DNA of 64,000 nucleotides from Anoxybacillus mongoliensis (GTDB taxonomy: Bacteria > Bacillota > Bacilli > Bacillales > Anoxybacillaceae). Below, piece by piece: positions 7,018-15,730 of the stretch. Position 1 is the first letter of the stretch. Each line of letters starts with the position of its first letter. The notes beneath the pieces are model-generated. The model made no database searches and had not been told where the DNA came from. It saw only the letters and a list, made by a program, of their open reading frames with translations. A program made the translations under genes and the position numbers. The DNA lies in NCBI RefSeq assembly GCF_014201515.1, contig NZ_JACHEQ010000004.1, forward strand, positions 62,001 through 126,000, in the 5' to 3' direction.

Positions 7018-9138
7018 ATGATGACAAAACAACACCCGTTTGAAGCCTATTTAGATGAGTTGACGTTAATTACCATTTTGGTACCGAACGATGTTGTTCA
7101 CGAACGTGCACCAATATTTTTTTTATGCGATGAGGAACAAACGGCATACCGTTTAACAGTTCGTTCAAGTGAGAAACAGCAACGATTTACAAAATATGAG
7201 TGTCTCGTTTCTTTTATTGTTCCATTAGGGAAACGATATGTCGTTTATACGGAAGAAGGATGGCAAGCCCCTTTACAAGTAGGAGCAGTGATGCGAACAA
7301 AAGCGTTTGACGATTTATATGCATATGACGGAAATGATCTCGGTGCAACATACAAACCGGAAAAAACGACGTTTAAAGTGTGGGCTCCGACGGCAACAAC
7401 GGTGTTATTAAAGCTTATTCATCCAAAGACGAAAGAAGAAACGACTTATGTAATGGTACGAGAACAAAAAGGGATATGGACATATACAGTGTATGAAGAT
7501 ATGGAGCATTTTTTGTATACGTATAAGACATACATCAATTTTGTTTGGCGTGAAGCCGTTGACCCTTATGCGAAAGCCGTTTCGGTGAATGGCGCATATG
7601 GTGTTGTTGTCGATCTGACAAAGACAAACATGCCAAAGCCAGACATGCCTCCGTTTATTTCCATGACAGATGCGATCATTTATGAAATGCATGTGCGCGA
7701 TTTTACGATTCATCCAAGAAGTGGAGTAAAACAAAAAGGGAAGTATATGGGTTTAACGGAACGGGGAACAATAGGTCCTAATGAAACACTAACAGGTCTT
7801 TCTTATATTAAACAGCTCGGTGTTACGCATGTTCAACTCATGCCAGTACAAGATTTTGAGGGAGTTAATGAGCTCGATCCACTTGAATACAACTGGGGAT
7901 ACAATACGGTACATTACAATGCTCCAGAAGGAAGTTATGCAACTGATCCGATTGATCCATATGTGCGTATCATGGAGCTAAAACAGGCAATTCGAGCATT
8001 TCAGCAAGAAGGTATTCGCGTCATTTTAGACGTTGTATATAATCATGTATATATTCGTGAAACATCATCGTTTGAACATCTCGTCCCGGGCTATTATTTT
8101 CGATATGAATCAAACGGTTATCCGTCAAACGGAACAGGGGTCGGAAATGATTTAGCATCTGAGAGAAAAATGGTACGAAAATTTATCATTGATTCAGTGA
8201 CATATTGGCTAAGTGAATACGGCGTCGATGGATTTCGTTTCGATTTAATGGGTATTTTAGATATCGATACAATGAATGACGTTCGTCGTGCCATCGATGC
8301 AATTGATCCGACCGTTCTTGTTCTTGGTGAAGGTTGGGAGTTAGCTACTCCGTTACCTCAAGAAAAAAAGACAACGATTGCGAACGCAAAACATACGCCA
8401 CGCATCGCTTACTTTAATGATCGATTTCGTGACTATGTTAAAGGTAGCACATTCCAAGTATACGATCGAGGATTTGCGTTAGGGGATTGCTCATATAAAG
8501 AAGCAGTAATGGAAGTTATTCGGGGAAGCATTCATCTATTTTTTTCGCCAAGGCAAAGTGTCAATTACGTCGAATGTCACGATAATCATACATTATGGGA
8601 TAAAATGATGATTGCGAATTCGCATGAGAGTGAATATATTCGTCGCAAACGTCAGAAGCTAGCTACAGCTATCGTTTTATTATCGCAAGGTATCCCTTTT
8701 TTGCACAGCGGTCAAGAGTTTTATCGAACAAAACAAGGAATTGAAAATAGCTATAACGCTCCTGATGAAGTGAATCGAATCGATTGGGAGCGGAAAAGTG
8801 AATGGGAAGAAGATATTCGAGAGATAATGGCCCTTATTGCGCTTCGTAAAAAACATGGCGCGTTTCGTTTTTTTACTGCCGATCAAGTTCGGCGTCACAT
8901 CAAATTTTATGATACACATCCATCTGTTATTGCTTATCAACTAGTTGACGTTGGTGCATATGGTTCATGGGAGCAAATTGTTGTTGTTCATCATAATGAG
9001 GAGAAAAAAACGACATTGCCTCTTTTTGAAGGAAAATGGGAAATTGTATTTAGTTCAAATCAAGAAGAAATAGGAAAAATAAGCGAACGGTACATTGAAA
9101 TAAATGGAATTGGCACGTGGATATTAATTGAATGTTGA
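7018..9138 (+). CDS. amyX: type I pullulanase (GH13)
   Basis: Debranching enzyme that cleaves alpha-1,6 links of pullulan or glycogen-derived dextrins; 706 residues, close to B. subtilis AmyX. Order: an N-terminal CBM48-like beta domain (TTFKVWAPTATTV), then the GH13 barrel with DVVYNH (region I), GFRFDLMG (nucleophile Asp), GEGWE (acid/base Glu) and ECHDNH (transition-state Asp), then a C-terminal beta domain. The pullulanase signature reads YNWGYNT instead of the usual YNWGYNP. No signal peptide, so it is intracellular and probably acts on imported dextrins or glycogen. No malto-oligosaccharide genes are adjacent. Confidence 0.94.
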   Translation: MMTKQHPFEAYLDELTLITILVPNDVVHERAPIFFLCDEEQTAYRLTVRSSEKQQRFTKYECLVSFIVPLGKRYVVYTEEGWQAPLQVGAVMRTKAFDDLYAYDGNDLGATYKPEKTTFKVWAPTATTVLLKLIHPKTKEETTYVMVREQKGIWTYTVYEDMEHFLYTYKTYINFVWREAVDPYAKAVSVNGAYGVVVDLTKTNMPKPDMPPFISMTDAIIYEMHVRDFTIHPRSGVKQKGKYMGLTERGTIGPNETLTGLSYIKQLGVTHVQLMPVQDFEGVNELDPLEYNWGYNTVHYNAPEGSYATDPIDPYVRIMELKQAIRAFQQEGIRVILDVVYNHVYIRETSSFEHLVPGYYFRYESNGYPSNGTGVGNDLASERKMVRKFIIDSVTYWLSEYGVDGFRFDLMGILDIDTMNDVRRAIDAIDPTVLVLGEGWELATPLPQEKKTTIANAKHTPRIAYFNDRFRDYVKGSTFQVYDRGFALGDCSYKEAVMEVIRGSIHLFFSPRQSVNYVECHDNHTLWDKMMIANSHESEYIRRKRQKLATAIVLLSQGIPFLHSGQEFYRTKQGIENSYNAPDEVNRIDWERKSEWEEDIREIMALIALRKKHGAFRFFTADQVRRHIKFYDTHPSVIAYQLVDVGAYGSWEQIVVVHHNEEKKTTLPLFEGKWEIVFSSNQEEIGKISERYIEINGIGTWILIEC

Positions 9139-9219
9139 CGGGGAAACGATGAGAAAGATAAAATCTAGTAAGATGACAATTGCAATTTTTATTTTGACTA
9201 AGTCGAAAGGTGAGCTCAC

Positions 9220-9996
9220 TTGGAACAGTTACTAGGTAAGGAGTGGGAAATTTCCCCGGCAGGTGGTGCGACAGGGGATGCATATATTGCGGAGCACGAT
9301 GGGAAGAAGTTGTTTTTGAAACGCAACTCTTCTCCATTTTTAGCTGTTTTATCGGCAGAAGGAATCGTTCCAAAATTAGTATGGACGAAACGAATGGAAA
9401 ATGGAGATGTCATTACCGCTCAACAATTTTTGCAAGCGCGTGAATTAAAGCCGCATGATATGACTAGCAAACAAGTTGCCCAATTACTTCGGAAAATTCA
9501 TCGCTCGAAAGAGTTGCTGGGGATGATGGAGCGTCTCGGCAAAAAGCCTTTGGTACCTCATCGTTTGCTAGAGGAAGTCAAGAAGAATGAACATGTTGAG
9601 TTAAATGCGCACGCGACTGTTCGGGACGCATTTGCATTTTTAGAGCGACACGTAGATGATGTGTATTGTACGGATTATGTCGTTTGCCATTGTGATATGA
9701 ATCATAATAATTGGCTGTTAACAGAAGATAATCAACTATATTTAATTGACTGGGATAGCGCAATGATCGCGGATCCTGCGATTGATATCGGAATGTTATT
9801 ATATGCTTACATTCCAAGAGAACAGTGGGTGAGTTGGTTAGAAGAATATGGTATGGAGTTCGATGAACAACTGCAGTTACGTATGAAATGGTATACTGTT
9901 GCCCAGACGATTGGGTTGCTTGCATGGCATAAAGACCGAAATAATGAAAAGGAAATGCAACGACTGTTGCATTTCCTTGAACATGTACTACGTTAA
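9220..9996 (+). CDS. ytmP: aminoglycoside phosphotransferase-fold protein YtmP
   Basis: A 258-residue kinase-like protein of the APH/choline kinase fold. Brenner-type motif VCHCDMNHNNWLL supplies the catalytic Asp and Asn; YLIDWDSAMIADPAIDIG supplies the metal-binding Asp. The N-terminus (GGATGDAY, then LFLKRNSSPFLAVLSAEG) matches Bacillus YtmP. The TTG at 9220 follows AAAGGTGAG at correct spacing. The natural substrate is unknown; the fold phosphorylates hydroxyls of small molecules and does not by itself imply antibiotic resistance. It overlaps convergent ytzH by nine bases at the 3' end. Confidence 0.87.
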   Translation: MEQLLGKEWEISPAGGATGDAYIAEHDGKKLFLKRNSSPFLAVLSAEGIVPKLVWTKRMENGDVITAQQFLQARELKPHDMTSKQVAQLLRKIHRSKELLGMMERLGKKPLVPHRLLEEVKKNEHVELNAHATVRDAFAFLERHVDDVYCTDYVVCHCDMNHNNWLLTEDNQLYLIDWDSAMIADPAIDIGMLLYAYIPREQWVSWLEEYGMEFDEQLQLRMKWYTVAQTIGLLAWHKDRNNEKEMQRLLHFLEHVLR

Positions 9997-10257
9997 CTGA
10001 TCCATCCAATCAGCGAGTTGCTGTTCGTGTTGATTGATATGTGAAGAAAGATCGGCTGAATTTTTGCCGTTTTGACTGTACGTGTAAATATGAGACAATG
10101 TTTGCTTCAGTTCAGAATGAACGGCATTGTTCGCCATCAACGATTTGGCGAGCCGCTCAATTTGTTCACATTCTGCAACGGTTCCTGAACGATCGAGTTG
10201 ATGTTCCGATAAAATATCTTTTAATACAGTTAATTGATGCTCATGATTAATGGCCAT
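9988..10257 (-). CDS. ytzH: YtzH-like protein
   Basis: A small 89-residue helical protein (MAINHEHQLTVLKDILSEHQ...), recognised as the Bacillus YtzH family by sequence and by its place between ytmP and trmB. The ATG at 10257 is chosen because AGGGGG sits seven bases upstream; the ATG at 10263 would touch the SD. No catalytic motif, signal or membrane segment. Function unknown. Confidence 0.82.
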   Translation of the reverse strand: MAINHEHQLTVLKDILSEHQLDRSGTVAECEQIERLAKSLMANNAVHSELKQTLSHIYTYSQNGKNSADLSSHINQHEQQLADWMDQLT

Positions 10258-10329
10258 GTTCATCCCCCTATTCGCTTATTAATATGGCCATTTTTATCTT
10301 TTTATATGCAAAGAAACGGAGGATGAGAC

Positions 10330-10980
10330 GTGCGTTTAAGAAATAAGCCTTGGGCGAAAGAAAAAATTGCAGCATATCCACAATACATTATCCAGCAACC
10401 CGAACAATACAAAGGGCGCTGGCGTGAATTGTTTTCAAACGATCATCCGATCCATATCGAAATTGGTACAGGAAAAGGTCGTTTTATTACAGAAATGGCA
10501 AAAACGCACCCGAATATTAACTATATCGGAATTGAATTGTATGAGAGCGTCATCGTATGTGCGCTTGACAAGCTAATTGAAAATGATTTACCAAATTTGC
10601 GCTTATTAAATGTTAATGCAAAAGATTTAACAAATATTTTTGCTAAAGGAGAGGTTGAACGTATTTATTTGAACTTCTCTGATCCGTGGCCAAAAAAGCG
10701 ACATGAAAAACGTCGCCTAACGTATCGCTCGTTTTTAGAGCTATACGAAAACATTTTAGTTGATGAGGGAGAAATTCATTTTAAAACGGATAACCGTGGA
10801 TTGTTTGAATATTCTCTGGTCAGCTTCTCGCAATATGGTTTAATTCTTCAATATGTCAGCCTTGATCTTCATCGAAGTAATTTCGAAGGAAATGTCATGA
10901 CAGAATATGAACAAAAATTTTCAGAAAAAGGCAACCCGATTTACCGTTGTGAAGTAAAGTATCGGAAACCTATGTCATAA
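10330..10980 (+). CDS. trmB: tRNA (guanine-N7)-methyltransferase
   Basis: Makes m7G46 in the tRNA variable loop using S-adenosylmethionine; 216 residues, standard bacterial length. The SAM-binding loop [11 protein letters not shown] and the TrmB signature [15 protein letters not shown] are present. GTG start with GGAGGATGAGAC upstream. B. subtilis ytmQ is the orthologue. It is followed directly by its own terminator. Confidence 0.95.
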   Translation: MRLRNKPWAKEKIAAYPQYIIQQPEQYKGRWRELFSNDHPIHIEIGTGKGRFITEMAKTHPNINYIGIELYESVIVCALDKLIENDLPNLRLLNVNAKDLTNIFAKGEVERIYLNFSDPWPKKRHEKRRLTYRSFLELYENILVDEGEIHFKTDNRGLFEYSLVSFSQYGLILQYVSLDLHRSNFEGNVMTEYEQKFSEKGNPIYRCEVKYRKPMS

Positions 10981-11000
10981 TTAGGCATAGGTTTTTTTCT
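10966..11000 (+). terminator. trmB terminator
   Basis: AAACCTATG pairs with CATAGGTTT, loop spanning the stop codon, followed by TTTTTTTCTTTT. Confidence 0.9.
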
Positions 11001-11059
11001 TTTCTGAATATTTTTGTAATGTTAAAATGAGTAATGAAAGAGGACAAGGGGGAGAGATA

Positions 11060-11899
11060 ATGGAGAAATTAACGATCGGTCGAGCAACAATGACGTGGCT
11101 AAATGGAGGAATTACACATTTAGATGGTGGAGCGATGTTCGGTGTCGTACCAAAGCCGCTTTGGGTGAAAAAATACCCATGTAACGAACAAAATCAAATT
11201 CCGCTCCGCACAGATCCGATTTTATTGCAAATGGATGGGAAAAATATATTAATTGAATCTGGCATCGGGCGAGGAAAACTAAATGAAAAGCAAAAACGAA
11301 ACTTTGGGGTAACAGAAGAGTCCTCATTAGAAGAGCAGTTGGCGCTTCTTTCTTTGACACCTGAAGACATTGATTTTGTATTAATGACGCATTTGCATTT
11401 CGATCATGCGAGCGGTTTAACGAAATGGGAAGGGGACACGCTCGTTTCGACGTTTCCGCGTGCGCGCATTATTACGTCAGCGGTAGAGTGGGCAGAAATG
11501 AGAGAGCCAAACATTCGCTCGCGCAACACGTATTGGAAAGAAAACTGGGAAGCGATTGTTGATCAAGTCGATACGTTTGCGGAACAATTGGAAGTTGTTT
11601 CAGGGGTAACGATGATTCATACAGGCGGTCATAGCGATGGACACGCGATCATTATTATCACATCCGAAGGGGAAACAGCCGTTCACCTCGGTGATTTGAT
11701 GCCGACGCATGCCCATCAAAATCCGCTTTGGGTTATGGCGTATGATGATTACCCAATGACATCTATTTTCGCCAAACAAACATGGCTTGCCTTTGGAATG
11801 GAAAACAATGCATGGTTTACGTTTTATCACGATGCATATTATCGTGCGGTCCGTTGGAATGATCAGTTTCAAATTGTCGAAGCGCTCAAACGCCAATAA
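11060..11899 (+). CDS. ytnP: metallo-beta-lactamase-fold lactonase YtnP
   Basis: A 279-residue enzyme with the MBL dinuclear zinc motif HLHFDH (H111, H113, D115, H116), a second His in HTGGHSDGH, and a bridging Asp in [11 protein letters not shown]. The opening residues ([22 protein letters not shown] is the diagnostic region) match B. subtilis YtnP, reported as a quorum-quenching lactonase that degrades acyl-homoserine or gamma-butyrolactone signals. The start ATG 11060 has SD AAGGGGGAGAGATA; the longer frame from 11027 has no SD. The natural substrate in this host is not deducible. Confidence 0.9.
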   Translation: MEKLTIGRATMTWLNGGITHLDGGAMFGVVPKPLWVKKYPCNEQNQIPLRTDPILLQMDGKNILIESGIGRGKLNEKQKRNFGVTEESSLEEQLALLSLTPEDIDFVLMTHLHFDHASGLTKWEGDTLVSTFPRARIITSAVEWAEMREPNIRSRNTYWKENWEAIVDQVDTFAEQLEVVSGVTMIHTGGHSDGHAIIIITSEGETAVHLGDLMPTHAHQNPLWVMAYDDYPMTSIFAKQTWLAFGMENNAWFTFYHDAYYRAVRWNDQFQIVEALKRQ

Positions 11900-11926
11900 A
11901 AACCCAAGCGGCTTTGCTTGGGTTTT
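11899..11926. terminator. bidirectional terminator ytnP / ytzB
   Basis: AAAACCCAAGC (11899-11909) and GCTTGGGTTTT (11916-11926) form a perfect 11-bp stem between convergent genes. Confidence 0.9.
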
Positions 11927-12221
11927 ACAATTTCCTTGTATCAATAATTGTTCCTGTTTTTGCATCAATCAAACATTCATATGCACCTGTTGGACGAGTA
12001 ATTCCCCCTCGATAGACGTCGTAACGCAGTCCATTCTTTTCGATTGTTTCAACGGTCGTTTGAATCCACGATCCTGTAATTGTACCAGTTTGTTGAAAAG
12101 CTTCTTTTGCCTTTTGAAGCGCTTGTTCAGATGAAATCAAACGTTTATGTTGCCACTCATTAAATATGTACGCAGCCGTTGCACCGACAACGATACCGGT
12201 AAAAAATGTTTTCATGCGCAT
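11925..12221 (-). CDS. ytzB: PepSY domain protein YtzB
   Basis: A 98-residue protein: one N-terminal hydrophobic segment (FFTGIVVGATAAYIF), then a PepSY domain (SSEQALQKAKEAF, then YECLIDAKTGTIIDTRKL). It is probably membrane-anchored with the PepSY part outside. PepSY domains are often linked to peptidase inhibition, but nothing specific is known here. The start at 12221 gives GGAGG a seven-base spacing; the ATG at 12227 is too close. Same position as B. subtilis ytzB. Confidence 0.8.
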   Translation of the reverse strand: MRMKTFFTGIVVGATAAYIFNEWQHKRLISSEQALQKAKEAFQQTGTITGSWIQTTVETIEKNGLRYDVYRGGITRPTGAYECLIDAKTGTIIDTRKL

Positions 12222-12256
12222 ATGCATTCCTCCACTTTTTCTTTTAGTATACCGAA

Positions 12257-12294
12257 TTGTATGGGTGGAAACTACATGTAAAATTCGCTACAAT
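12257..12294 (+). promoter_or_regulatory. candidate promoter(s) of the ytoP-ytpR operon
   Basis: Two overlapping sigma-A-like options: TTGTAT (12257) with TAAAAT (12279), 16 bp apart, and TGGAAA (12266) with TACAAT (12289), 17 bp apart. Either would place the start shortly before the ytoP SD. Confidence 0.45.
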
Positions 12295-12327
12295 GACAAT
12301 TAGCGAGAAAAGAAAGGGGAAACAGCG

Positions 12328-13395
12328 ATGGATTTGCAGTTATTTCAAACGTTAACGGAATTGCCGGGGGCACCGGGAAATGAACATGCGGTGCGCGCTT
12401 TTATGCGTGAGCAGTTACAAAAATATGCCGATGAAATTGTGCAAGACCGGCTCGGAAGCATTTTTGGGGTGAAGCGAGGAACGGAAAATGGACCGGTTGT
12501 AATGGTTGCTGGACATATGGACGAAGTTGGTTTTATGGTTACTGCTATTACTGAGCAGGGAATGATTCGTTTTCAACCACTTGGTGGTTGGTGGAGTCAA
12601 GTATTGTTAGCTCAACGTGTGCAAATTATAACGGATCGAGGTCCAATTGTCGGTGTGATTGGTTCAATTCCACCGCATCTGCTCGATGAGGAACAGCGAA
12701 AAAAACCGATGGATATGAAAAATATGTTGATTGATATTGGCGCAGATGATCGAAACGATGCGGAGCGTATGGGCATTCGTCCTGGGCAACAAATTGTGCC
12801 GATTTGTCCATTTACACCGTTAGCAAACGAGAAAAAGATTATGGCGAAAGCGTGGGATAATCGTTACGGTTGTGGTTTGGCCATCGAGTTGTTAAAGGAG
12901 TTAAAAGATGAAACGTTGCCAAATGTATTATATTCCGGAGCGACAGTCCAAGAAGAAGTCGGATTGCGTGGTGCACAAACAGCAGCAACGATGATCAAGC
13001 CGGATATTTTCTTCGCGCTCGATGCAAGTCCAGCGAACGATATGACAGGTGATGAAAAAGAGTTCGGTCATCTTGGCAAAGGAGCGCTTGTGCGCATTTA
13101 TGACGCCACGATGATTACTCATCGCGGCATGCGCGAATTTATTTTAGATACAGCAGAAACAAATCATATTCCATACCAATATTTCATTTCGCCAGGTGGC
13201 GGAACAGATGCGGGCAGAGTACATATCGCCAATAGTGGTGTCCCTTCAGCTGTCATTGGCATTTGTGCACGGTATATTCATACGCATGCATCGATCATTC
13301 ATATTGACGATTACGAAGCGGCAAAACAGCTATTAGTCGCTCTTGTGAAACAGTGTGATCGTACGACTGTGGATGCTATTCGCCATAACGCTTAA
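12328..13395 (+). CDS. ytoP: M42 family (deblocking) aminopeptidase YtoP
   Basis: A cocatalytic zinc aminopeptidase of 355 residues, M42 (glutamyl/deblocking aminopeptidase, tetrahedral-aminopeptidase family). Metal ligands and active site are visible: [29 protein letters not shown], a DASPAND segment, and a C-terminal [25 protein letters not shown]. First gene of a tight operon with the DUF84 NTPase, ytpP, ytpQ and ytpR. It trims N-terminal residues from peptides; specificity is not readable from sequence. Confidence 0.9.
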   Translation: MDLQLFQTLTELPGAPGNEHAVRAFMREQLQKYADEIVQDRLGSIFGVKRGTENGPVVMVAGHMDEVGFMVTAITEQGMIRFQPLGGWWSQVLLAQRVQIITDRGPIVGVIGSIPPHLLDEEQRKKPMDMKNMLIDIGADDRNDAERMGIRPGQQIVPICPFTPLANEKKIMAKAWDNRYGCGLAIELLKELKDETLPNVLYSGATVQEEVGLRGAQTAATMIKPDIFFALDASPANDMTGDEKEFGHLGKGALVRIYDATMITHRGMREFILDTAETNHIPYQYFISPGGGTDAGRVHIANSGVPSAVIGICARYIHTHASIIHIDDYEAAKQLLVALVKQCDRTTVDAIRHNA

Positions 13396-13407
13396 GGAGA
13401 TGTATGG

Positions 13408-13923
13408 ATGAAAATCGCTGTTGGAACGAAAAACAACACGAAAGTAAAAGCGGTGAAAGCTGTATTTCATGAGGCTCACTATACGATCATAGCGAGCGAT
13501 GTGCAACCAAGTGTATCCAAACAACCGTTTTCTGACGAGGAAACGTTGCAAGGGGCCATTGAGCGAGCGAAATTAGCTGTTTCTTATCAACAAGCTGACA
13601 TCGGAATTGGATTAGAAGGCGGTGTATTTGTTGCACAAGATGGGGTGATTTGGTTATGCAATTGGGGAGCGCTCGTTGATCGTGATGAAGTCGTTGTTGT
13701 TGCTGGAGGGGCGCGCATTCCGCTTCCTAACGAGATAGGTGAACAATTAAAAATGGGAAAAGAGTTAGCTGAAGTGATGGATGGATACGCCAATCGCCGT
13801 GATGTTCGTTTAAATGAAGGGGCGATCGGCATTTTGACGAATGGAGCAGTCGATCGAACAACGATGTATACACATATCGTTCATATGTTAAAAGGGCAAT
13901 ATGAGCACCAAAAGAAAGGATGA
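13408..13923 (+). CDS. DUF84 family inosine/xanthosine triphosphatase
   Basis: A 171-residue protein of the YjjX/DUF84 fold, relatives of Maf/HAM1 that hydrolyse non-canonical purine triphosphates (ITP, XTP). The N-terminus AVGTKNNTKVKAVKAVF and the acidic GIGLEGGVF motif are typical. SD AAGGAGATG. It sits 12 bp after ytoP and 8 bp before ytpP, so it is cotranscribed. A housecleaning role is inferred from the family; the substrate is untested. Confidence 0.85.
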   Translation: MKIAVGTKNNTKVKAVKAVFHEAHYTIIASDVQPSVSKQPFSDEETLQGAIERAKLAVSYQQADIGIGLEGGVFVAQDGVIWLCNWGALVDRDEVVVVAGGARIPLPNEIGEQLKMGKELAEVMDGYANRRDVRLNEGAIGILTNGAVDRTTMYTHIVHMLKGQYEHQKKG

Positions 13924-13931
13924 ATAAATGA

Positions 13932-14258
13932 ATGAAAATAATTGAACGGATCGAACAATATAACGACGCGATTCAGCATGGGAAAGTTATTATGATGTTT
14001 ACGGCTGATTGGTGCCGTGATTGTCAATTCATCAAACCAGTTTTACCGGAGATTGAAGCACAATTTCCGGATTATACGTTTTATGCGGTAGATCGCGATC
14101 AATTGCTTGACTTGTTTACAGAGCATAACGTATTTGGCATCCCGAGTTTTATCGCATATGAAAATGGGCAAGAACGTGGACGATTTGTGAGCAAAGATCG
14201 GAAAACGAAAGAAGAAATTGTCTCGTTCATTCAAAGCTTAGGTGAGCGTGATGAATAG
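13932..14258 (+). CDS. ytpP: thioredoxin-like protein YtpP
   Basis: A 108-residue thioredoxin-fold protein with the redox motif WCRDC (C28, C31) and the cis-Pro segment FGIPSFI. No signal peptide, so cytoplasmic. Matches B. subtilis YtpP in size, motif and position. It is probably a dithiol reductase for unknown partners in a bacillithiol-using cell. Its stop overlaps the ytpQ start. Confidence 0.9.
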   Translation: MKIIERIEQYNDAIQHGKVIMMFTADWCRDCQFIKPVLPEIEAQFPDYTFYAVDRDQLLDLFTEHNVFGIPSFIAYENGQERGRFVSKDRKTKEEIVSFIQSLGERDE

Positions 14259-15054
14259 TAAGCAAATAAGCGAGCATATTCAACAGCGGTTATCTCATTA
14301 TCCATGGGATTTCCAATGGGATCGAAAAAAAGATACACTTCGTATTGAGCATCGCGAAACGAAAAAAGGAGTGACCATCTCCTTGCCCCACGTTATTGCA
14401 AAATGGGAGCTTGAAAAAGAGCGTGCCATTGATGAAGTCGTTTATTATGTCGAGCAAACGTTAACGGCATTACATGATGATTCACCGCTACAAGGAAAAG
14501 AAAAACATATATATCCGGTCATTCGCTCTACCTCATTTCCGACAAAAACGAATGAAGGGACGATGTTTATTTATGACGAACATACAGCAGAAACGCGCAT
14601 TTATTATGCACTTGATTTAGGAACAACGTATCGCCTCATTGATGAACGTTTAGTTGAATTGGAACACTGGGATGTGCAACAATTGAAAGAGATCGCACGT
14701 TTTAATGTTCGTTCATTGCCAACAACGGTGAAAGAAGACCGTGTCGCTGGCAACACGTTTTATTTTATAAACACAAATGACGGATATGATGCAAGTCGCA
14801 TATTAAATGATGCTTTTTTAAAAAAGTTTGCTGAAAAAATAAAAGGAACGATGTTACTTGCTGTTCCCCATCAAGATGTGCTCATTATTGCTGACATTGA
14901 GAACGAAATCGGCTATGATGTACTTGCACAGCTGACGATGAGCTTTTTTGCAAGCGGCAGAGTGCCGATTACGGCTCTTTCGTTTTTATACGAAGATGGG
15001 CAGTTGCAACCAATTTTTATTCTCGGAAAAAATCGTCGAAAGGATGAGAAGTAA
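14251..15054 (+). CDS. ytpQ: DUF1444 family protein YtpQ
   Basis: A 267-residue cytosolic protein of the YtpQ/DUF1444 family, recognised from its N-terminal part and operon position. No enzymatic motif, signal or membrane helix is visible. ATG 14251 sits five bases after AGGTGA and overlaps ytpP by eight bases; upstream in-frame GTG codons at 14242 and 14248 are possible. Function unknown. Constant linkage to ytpP and ytpR hints at a shared, perhaps tRNA- or redox-related, role (inference). Confidence 0.85.
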   Translation: MNSKQISEHIQQRLSHYPWDFQWDRKKDTLRIEHRETKKGVTISLPHVIAKWELEKERAIDEVVYYVEQTLTALHDDSPLQGKEKHIYPVIRSTSFPTKTNEGTMFIYDEHTAETRIYYALDLGTTYRLIDERLVELEHWDVQQLKEIARFNVRSLPTTVKEDRVAGNTFYFINTNDGYDASRILNDAFLKKFAEKIKGTMLLAVPHQDVLIIADIENEIGYDVLAQLTMSFFASGRVPITALSFLYEDGQLQPIFILGKNRRKDEK

Positions 15055-15659
15055 TGAACGTATTTTACAACCGTGAGGGCATTGGTGATACGTTACTTAT
15101 TACATTAAAGGCTGTTGACCCACAAGCGCGCGCTTTTGAGAAAAAAGGAGACGTTGTGCGCATTTTTAATGAACAGACAGGTGAAACCGTTGGCTACAAT
15201 ATTTTTCATGCGTCTACATATGGCACATTTGAAGGAAATGGAGTTGTTGAACTAACCGAGCAAGTCATTGCGACAATTAACGACATCTTGCAAAAAAATG
15301 GTGTGAATGAACAAGTAACGGCTGACTTTTCACCAAAGTTTGTTGTCGGTTACGTGAAAGAAAAAGAGAAGCATCCGAATGCTGATAAGTTAAGTGTTTG
15401 TCAAGTAGATGTGGGTACGGAAACATTGCAAATTGTATGCGGGGCTCCCAACGTAGAAGCGGGGCAAAAAGTCGTTGTTGCTAAAGTCGGAGCGGTCATG
15501 CCGAGCGGTCTAGTCATTCAAGAAGCAGAGCTTCGTGGAGTGAAATCTTATGGGATGATTTGTTCTGCGCGCGAGTTAGATTTGCTAAACGCCCCACAAG
15601 AAAAAGGTATTCTTGTTTTACATGATGAGTACGAAGTAGGCCAACCATTTTTCAGCTGA
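15054..15659 (+). CDS. ytpR: tRNA-binding OB-fold protein YtpR
   Basis: A 201-residue protein: an N-terminal DUF4479-type region and, from about residue 95, a tRNA-binding OB domain like that of PheT and MetG C-termini ([20 protein letters not shown], with VCGAPNV and [13 protein letters not shown]). The ATG overlaps the ytpQ stop (TAATG). It should bind tRNA or structured RNA without aminoacylating it. Last gene of the operon, followed by a strong terminator. Confidence 0.92.
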   Translation: MNVFYNREGIGDTLLITLKAVDPQARAFEKKGDVVRIFNEQTGETVGYNIFHASTYGTFEGNGVVELTEQVIATINDILQKNGVNEQVTADFSPKFVVGYVKEKEKHPNADKLSVCQVDVGTETLQIVCGAPNVEAGQKVVVAKVGAVMPSGLVIQEAELRGVKSYGMICSARELDLLNAPQEKGILVLHDEYEVGQPFFS

Positions 15660-15686
15660 CTTCCGTGACGGCAGTCAGCTTTTTTT
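15654..15686 (+). terminator. terminator of the ytoP-ytpR operon
   Basis: AGCTGAC (15654-15660) pairs with GTCAGCT (15674-15680), with inner CCGT/ACGG pairing and seven T's after it. A TGGTAAAAT extended -10 at 15688-15696 may start the sftA transcript just downstream. Confidence 0.92.
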
Positions 15687-15730
15687 GTGGTAAAATAAAA
15701 CCGAATGACAAAGGAAAGAGTGAGGATGGA

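Noticed and set aside
9220-9996. ytmP as an antibiotic (aminoglycoside) resistance gene
   Set aside because: Only the kinase fold is shared. The gene is in its conserved Bacillus chromosomal place beside amyX and trmB, with no mobile context.
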